A stretch of 7,244 bases of DNA from Helicobacter sp. (GTDB taxonomy: Bacteria; Campylobacterota; Campylobacteria; Campylobacterales; Helicobacteraceae), in NCBI RefSeq assembly GCF_029067145.1, contig NZ_JAIEFA010000001.1, positions 1 through 7,244 of the forward strand. Reading direction: 5' to 3'. The notes under the pieces were generated by a model. That model searched no databases and was not told the DNA's origin. It was given only the letters and a program-made list of their open reading frames with translations. Position 1 is the stretch's first letter. Each line of letters starts with the position of its first letter. Both the position numbers and the translations under genes were made by a program. Positions 4,705-7,244 of this stretch are shown here, piece after piece.

Positions 4705-7244
4705 CTAAAACAGATAATTAAACTTCAAATACCCTGAATGCCCTGTGGTATTGTCCGAGAAACTTCCACTATACACAACATCAAAGGTAAGGACATTGCT
4801 AAGAGGCACATAGATTCCGACATTAATAAACTCATTGAGTTCGTCTAAATCCATTTCTTTTGAAGCCTTTTGTCTGTTATTGCCTACTGCGTAGCTTCCT
4901 GTTAGGTCTAAATCGGGATTAAAGATATATTTCAAACCTCCTTCTATATAAGTGTGAAGCTTAGGATTCCAAGCTCTGCTCCATAGCACACTTGCTCTTG
5001 TATGGAGAAAATTCAAATCTTGTCTATCAATTTTTGTATTTGCGATATTTAAATTATAGCTTTCAATCATTCCACCCTCGTATCCTAAACCGATTTTTGG
5101 TGTAATGATATTTTTGCCCCACAAATAATTTACTCCCAAATCTACTCCTGCATTATAAAAGTAGCTTCTAGGGTCTGCGCTAGAGGTTGTTCCAATAGAA
5201 TCTGATTTCAAGCGATTATTCCTTAGACCAAAGGAAGCGTCATATTGCGCATAGAGTTCTGCTTTTTCGGATAGATTGGTAAGATAATGCAACATCTTAA
5301 ACCCTCCATAGAGTGTTTTTGAAAGCACATTAGTGTTTAAAGAACCTCCTTGAGAGTCTGCATCCTCTCCCTCAAATCCGACATAGAAAGAATACAAATT
5401 GTTAAAAGGAGTGATTTTGCTATATCCTGCGATGATTCCTTGCACATTTCCGCTCATTTTAGTGCCATTGCCTACTTCTACTTCTTGGGAAGAAATATAA
5501 GGCAACACATAGACAATGCGGTCTTTGAAATACAAAGAATCTAAATTAGGGCTTTGATTGATAATATCTGTCCCTAAAGCTCCTGTGGCATTTGCATAAT
5601 GCACTTGATTTCTTAAAGACGCATCATAGAAAGTTGTTGAGTGGTTAAAAGCATTTTGGAGATTCATCAAAGAAGTGGTGGCGACATTGTTTGCAAAGCT
5701 TGAAATCCTTTGATTGCCTGTAATAATACTTTTAGCCCCACTTGTTGCATTGAGATTATCCAAATCTAGCGAAGTTGTGAAGTTTCCATTTGCGTCCATT
5801 GTGAAGTTAAAAATATCTCCAGCGTCTGTTACAATGGTTTTGATTTGATTTAAATCAAAACTTCCTGTTAGAATGTCATTGATATGACCCGGAAGTGGCT
5901 TTCCTTGAGTATCTAAAGTAATCTTGTCGAAGGTAATATTATTCGTATTATTCCCACTAATATTGTGAGGATTATCTGTGCCGATGAGGATATTTTCTAT
6001 TTTGATATTTCCACTCCCGCTATTTTCTATATGATTTCCACCATTTCCTTGAATGATTCCAGAAGAATCAATCGTGAGATTTCCACTTCCTCCATAATGA
6101 ATGCCTCCTGCAATAACAGAGCCCTTATTATTTGTGATTTTATCTAGGGTAGAACTACTATCAATTGTAATGTTGCCTCCTATTGTAGAATTTCCTGTAT
6201 TGTCTATTTTCCCTACTTCTGCTCCATTCTCAATCTTAATGTTTCCTCCAATGCTACCTGCCTTTGATGCCGAACCATTTTCAATCCCACTTACAAAAGA
6301 ACCAGCCCCTGTAATGGTAATATCTCCTGTAACTTGATTTTCAATATGAATCCCTTTTCCTGCGTCCTTGTTAATATCGGCTTTAGTTATGGTAGATACA
6401 TTAGAGGAGCTGTTAGCCAAAACCCCTACCACACCTCCATTGCTTACCGTGATACTACCTGTGGTGCCTTGAGCGAGGCGAATGACACCAGAGTTAGAGT
6501 TTGGTATTTGCTTTGAAACAACTTTACCTCCATCAATGTTAATGTTGTTAATTGCGCTAGTTCCTCTATCAGTATATATAGCATAGGTGTCATTAGATAC
6601 AACAGCACCCTTGATTGTGAGATTCTGTATACTACCCTCTCTAGCATAGATAGCAGCTCCATAGTCGTGGTAGATTTTACCCTGAGATTCAATCGTAAGA
6701 TTTTCAATAGTTCCACCTATCTCTATCCCTTGAATCTCGCCTTCATTGATATAATTTTCAACACTAGTTCCACTTTGCACCCAAGCGGCTCTCCCATCAT
6801 TTTGTGTTTTTAGTGCTCCCTTGTTAGTAATAGTGTTAATATGAGAATGATTTGTAACCTCAAGGGCAGAACCTCGTGTTGCTGTGATACTTGTTCCATT
6901 ATCAATAGTTAAGTTTTTGTTGCTTCCATTAGAAGAAATTCTTTGGCTAACATTGTTAGCTGTAAAAGTACCCGATATTGTGCCTGTATTTGTATTATAT
7001 TGAAGGCTTGTGGTATTATCCCAATCTCCTCCCACTGCTCTTGCTTGTGGAGCATTTCTAGGAGCGGGGGTATTTGAGGCTTGGGCAACACTTGAGATTT
7101 TCAAAGAATCAGGACTAGCTTTGCTAGATACCTCACTTAAGGCATGAAGAATATTACGATTTGAAGTATTGCTCTGTTGGCTTGGATTTGGAGAATTTAA
7201 GTTTGAAAGGATTTTATCTTGTAAATCTACAAGTTGTGCGGGGG
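4705..7244 (-). CDS. Autotransporter (type Va) with beta-helix passenger, N-terminus outside the window
   Basis: Autotransporters carry a passenger across the outer membrane using their own C-terminal barrel. The frame runs open from the window edge to a TAG at 4705-4707, at least 845 codons; the TTG at 7104 is internal, because 46 further sense codons precede it. The first visible residues (about 7050-7244) are rich in Ser, Asn, Gln and Pro without a signal peptide, so the true start is upstream. The region from about 7050 to 5920 is a Gly/Asn/Ser/Thr-rich passenger with recurring G-N-I-x-I-x units typical of a beta-helix. A helical linker (SFANNVATTSLMNLQNAF, near 5700-5600) leads to a barrel of about 272 residues (from FKDRIVYVLPYI near 5535 to the end). 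The barrel alternates aromatic and small residues and ends in Phe (FNYLF), the usual recognition signal for barrel assembly. I see no cysteine anywhere in the visible protein, typical of this secretion route. No protease triad, RGD or other effector motif is visible, so adhesin, toxin and other roles remain open. It lies upstream of the cytochrome gene on the same strand. Confidence 0.9.
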   Translation of the reverse strand, partial: PAQLVDLQDKILSNLNSPNPSQQSNTSNRNILHALSEVSSKASPDSLKISSVAQASNTPAPRNAPQARAVGGDWDNTTSLQYNTNTGTISGTFTANNVSQRISSNGSNKNLTIDNGTSITATRGSALEVTNHSHINTITNKGALKTQNDGRAAWVQSGTSVENYINEGEIQGIEIGGTIENLTIESQGKIYHDYGAAIYAREGSIQNLTIKGAVVSNDTYAIYTDRGTSAINNINIDGGKVVSKQIPNSNSGVIRLAQGTTGSITVSNGGVVGVLANSSSNVSTITKADINKDAGKGIHIENQVTGDITITGAGSFVSGIENGSASKAGSIGGNIKIENGAEVGKIDNTGNSTIGGNITIDSSSTLDKITNNKGSVIAGGIHYGGSGNLTIDSSGIIQGNGGNHIENSGSGNIKIENILIGTDNPHNISGNNTNNITFDKITLDTQGKPLPGHINDILTGSFDLNQIKTIVTDAGDIFNFTMDANGNFTTSLDLDNLNATSGAKSIITGNQRISSFANNVATTSLMNLQNAFNHSTTFYDASLRNQVHYANATGALGTDIINQSPNLDSLYFKDRIVYVLPYISSQEVEVGNGTKMSGNVQGIIAGYSKITPFNNLYSFYVGFEGEDADSQGGSLNTNVLSKTLYGGFKMLHYLTNLSEKAELYAQYDASFGLRNNRLKSDSIGTTSSADPRSYFYNAGVDLGVNYLWGKNIITPKIGLGYEGGMIESYNLNIANTKIDRQDLNFLHTRASVLWSRAWNPKLHTYIEGGLKYIFNPDLDLTGSYAVGNNRQKASKEMDLDELNEFINVGIYVPLSNVLTFDVVYSGSFSDNTTGHSGYLKFNYLF
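5920..6720 (-). repeat. Imperfect repeats of about 23-27 residues in the autotransporter passenger
   Basis: Protein units starting G-[ND]-[IL]-x-I follow one another: GDITITGAG, GNIKIENGAEVG, GNITIDSSSTLD, GNLTIDSSGI and GNIKIENILIG. Looser versions occur N-terminally, such as ENLTIES, QNLTIKG, NNINIDGG and GSITVSNGG. Two neighbouring units are exactly 23 residues long (GNIKIE... and GNITID...). Each unit fits about one turn of a parallel beta-helix. The DNA copies are diverged, so this is an old protein repeat rather than a recent tandem duplication. Confidence 0.7.

Noticed and set aside
6444..6716. 90-residue minus-strand frame inside the autotransporter
   Set aside because: It is an alternate frame of the repeat-rich passenger sequence, with no independent start signal or family resemblance.
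5920..6720. CRISPR or tandem DNA repeat array
   Set aside because: The periodicity is in the protein sequence. The DNA copies are diverged and there are no identical repeats with unique spacers.
7102..7104. TTG at 7104 as the start of the autotransporter gene
   Set aside because: The frame is open for 46 more codons to the window edge, there is no signal peptide after this TTG and no Shine-Dalgarno before it, so it is an internal leucine codon.

Overview
The window reads as chromosomal DNA of an epsilonproteobacterium (Campylobacterota), most likely a Helicobacter or a close relative. The evidence is the AT-rich composition (G+C near 40% by eye), protein sequences of that lineage's style (UvrC, L-aspartate oxidase, a c553-type cytochrome, a Helicobacter-like autotransporter beta-barrel), and an extended -10 promoter (TGCTATAAT) with no obvious -35 box. 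The species cannot be fixed from sequence alone.

Layout. 1-147: non-coding as far as visible, rich in short inverted repeats, beyond the 3' end of uvrC. 148-1998 (-): uvrC, the nucleotide-excision-repair incision nuclease. 2006-2464 (-): a 152-residue DUF721/DciA-like protein, 7 bp upstream of uvrC in an apparent two-gene operon, with a promoter placed so that its mRNA would be leaderless. 2435-2602 (+): a 55-residue lipoprotein resembling LptM/YifL, divergent from and overlapping the DUF721 gene by 30 bp. 2613-4100 (+): nadB, whose Shine-Dalgarno overlaps the lipoprotein stop codon. 4101-4304: convergent spacer with several inverted repeats. 4305-4610 (-): small periplasmic class I cytochrome c. 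4705 to beyond 7244 (-): C-terminal part (at least 845 codons) of a type V autotransporter, with a repeat-rich beta-helix passenger and a C-terminal barrel ending in Phe. Its frame stays open to the window edge, so its N-terminus lies outside.

Functionally these are mostly housekeeping modules side by side: DNA repair and replication (uvrC, DUF721), an envelope lipoprotein coupled to NAD biosynthesis (nadB), respiratory electron transfer (cytochrome c), and a surface or secreted protein. The accessory-looking part is the autotransporter. I see no CRISPR array, insertion sequence, tRNA or rRNA, and no convincing new multi-gene defence or mobile system. The observations most worth following are the predicted leaderless transcript at the divergent overlap, the lipoprotein-nadB coupling, the autotransporter passenger, and a strong excess of the word GATTC/GAATC.
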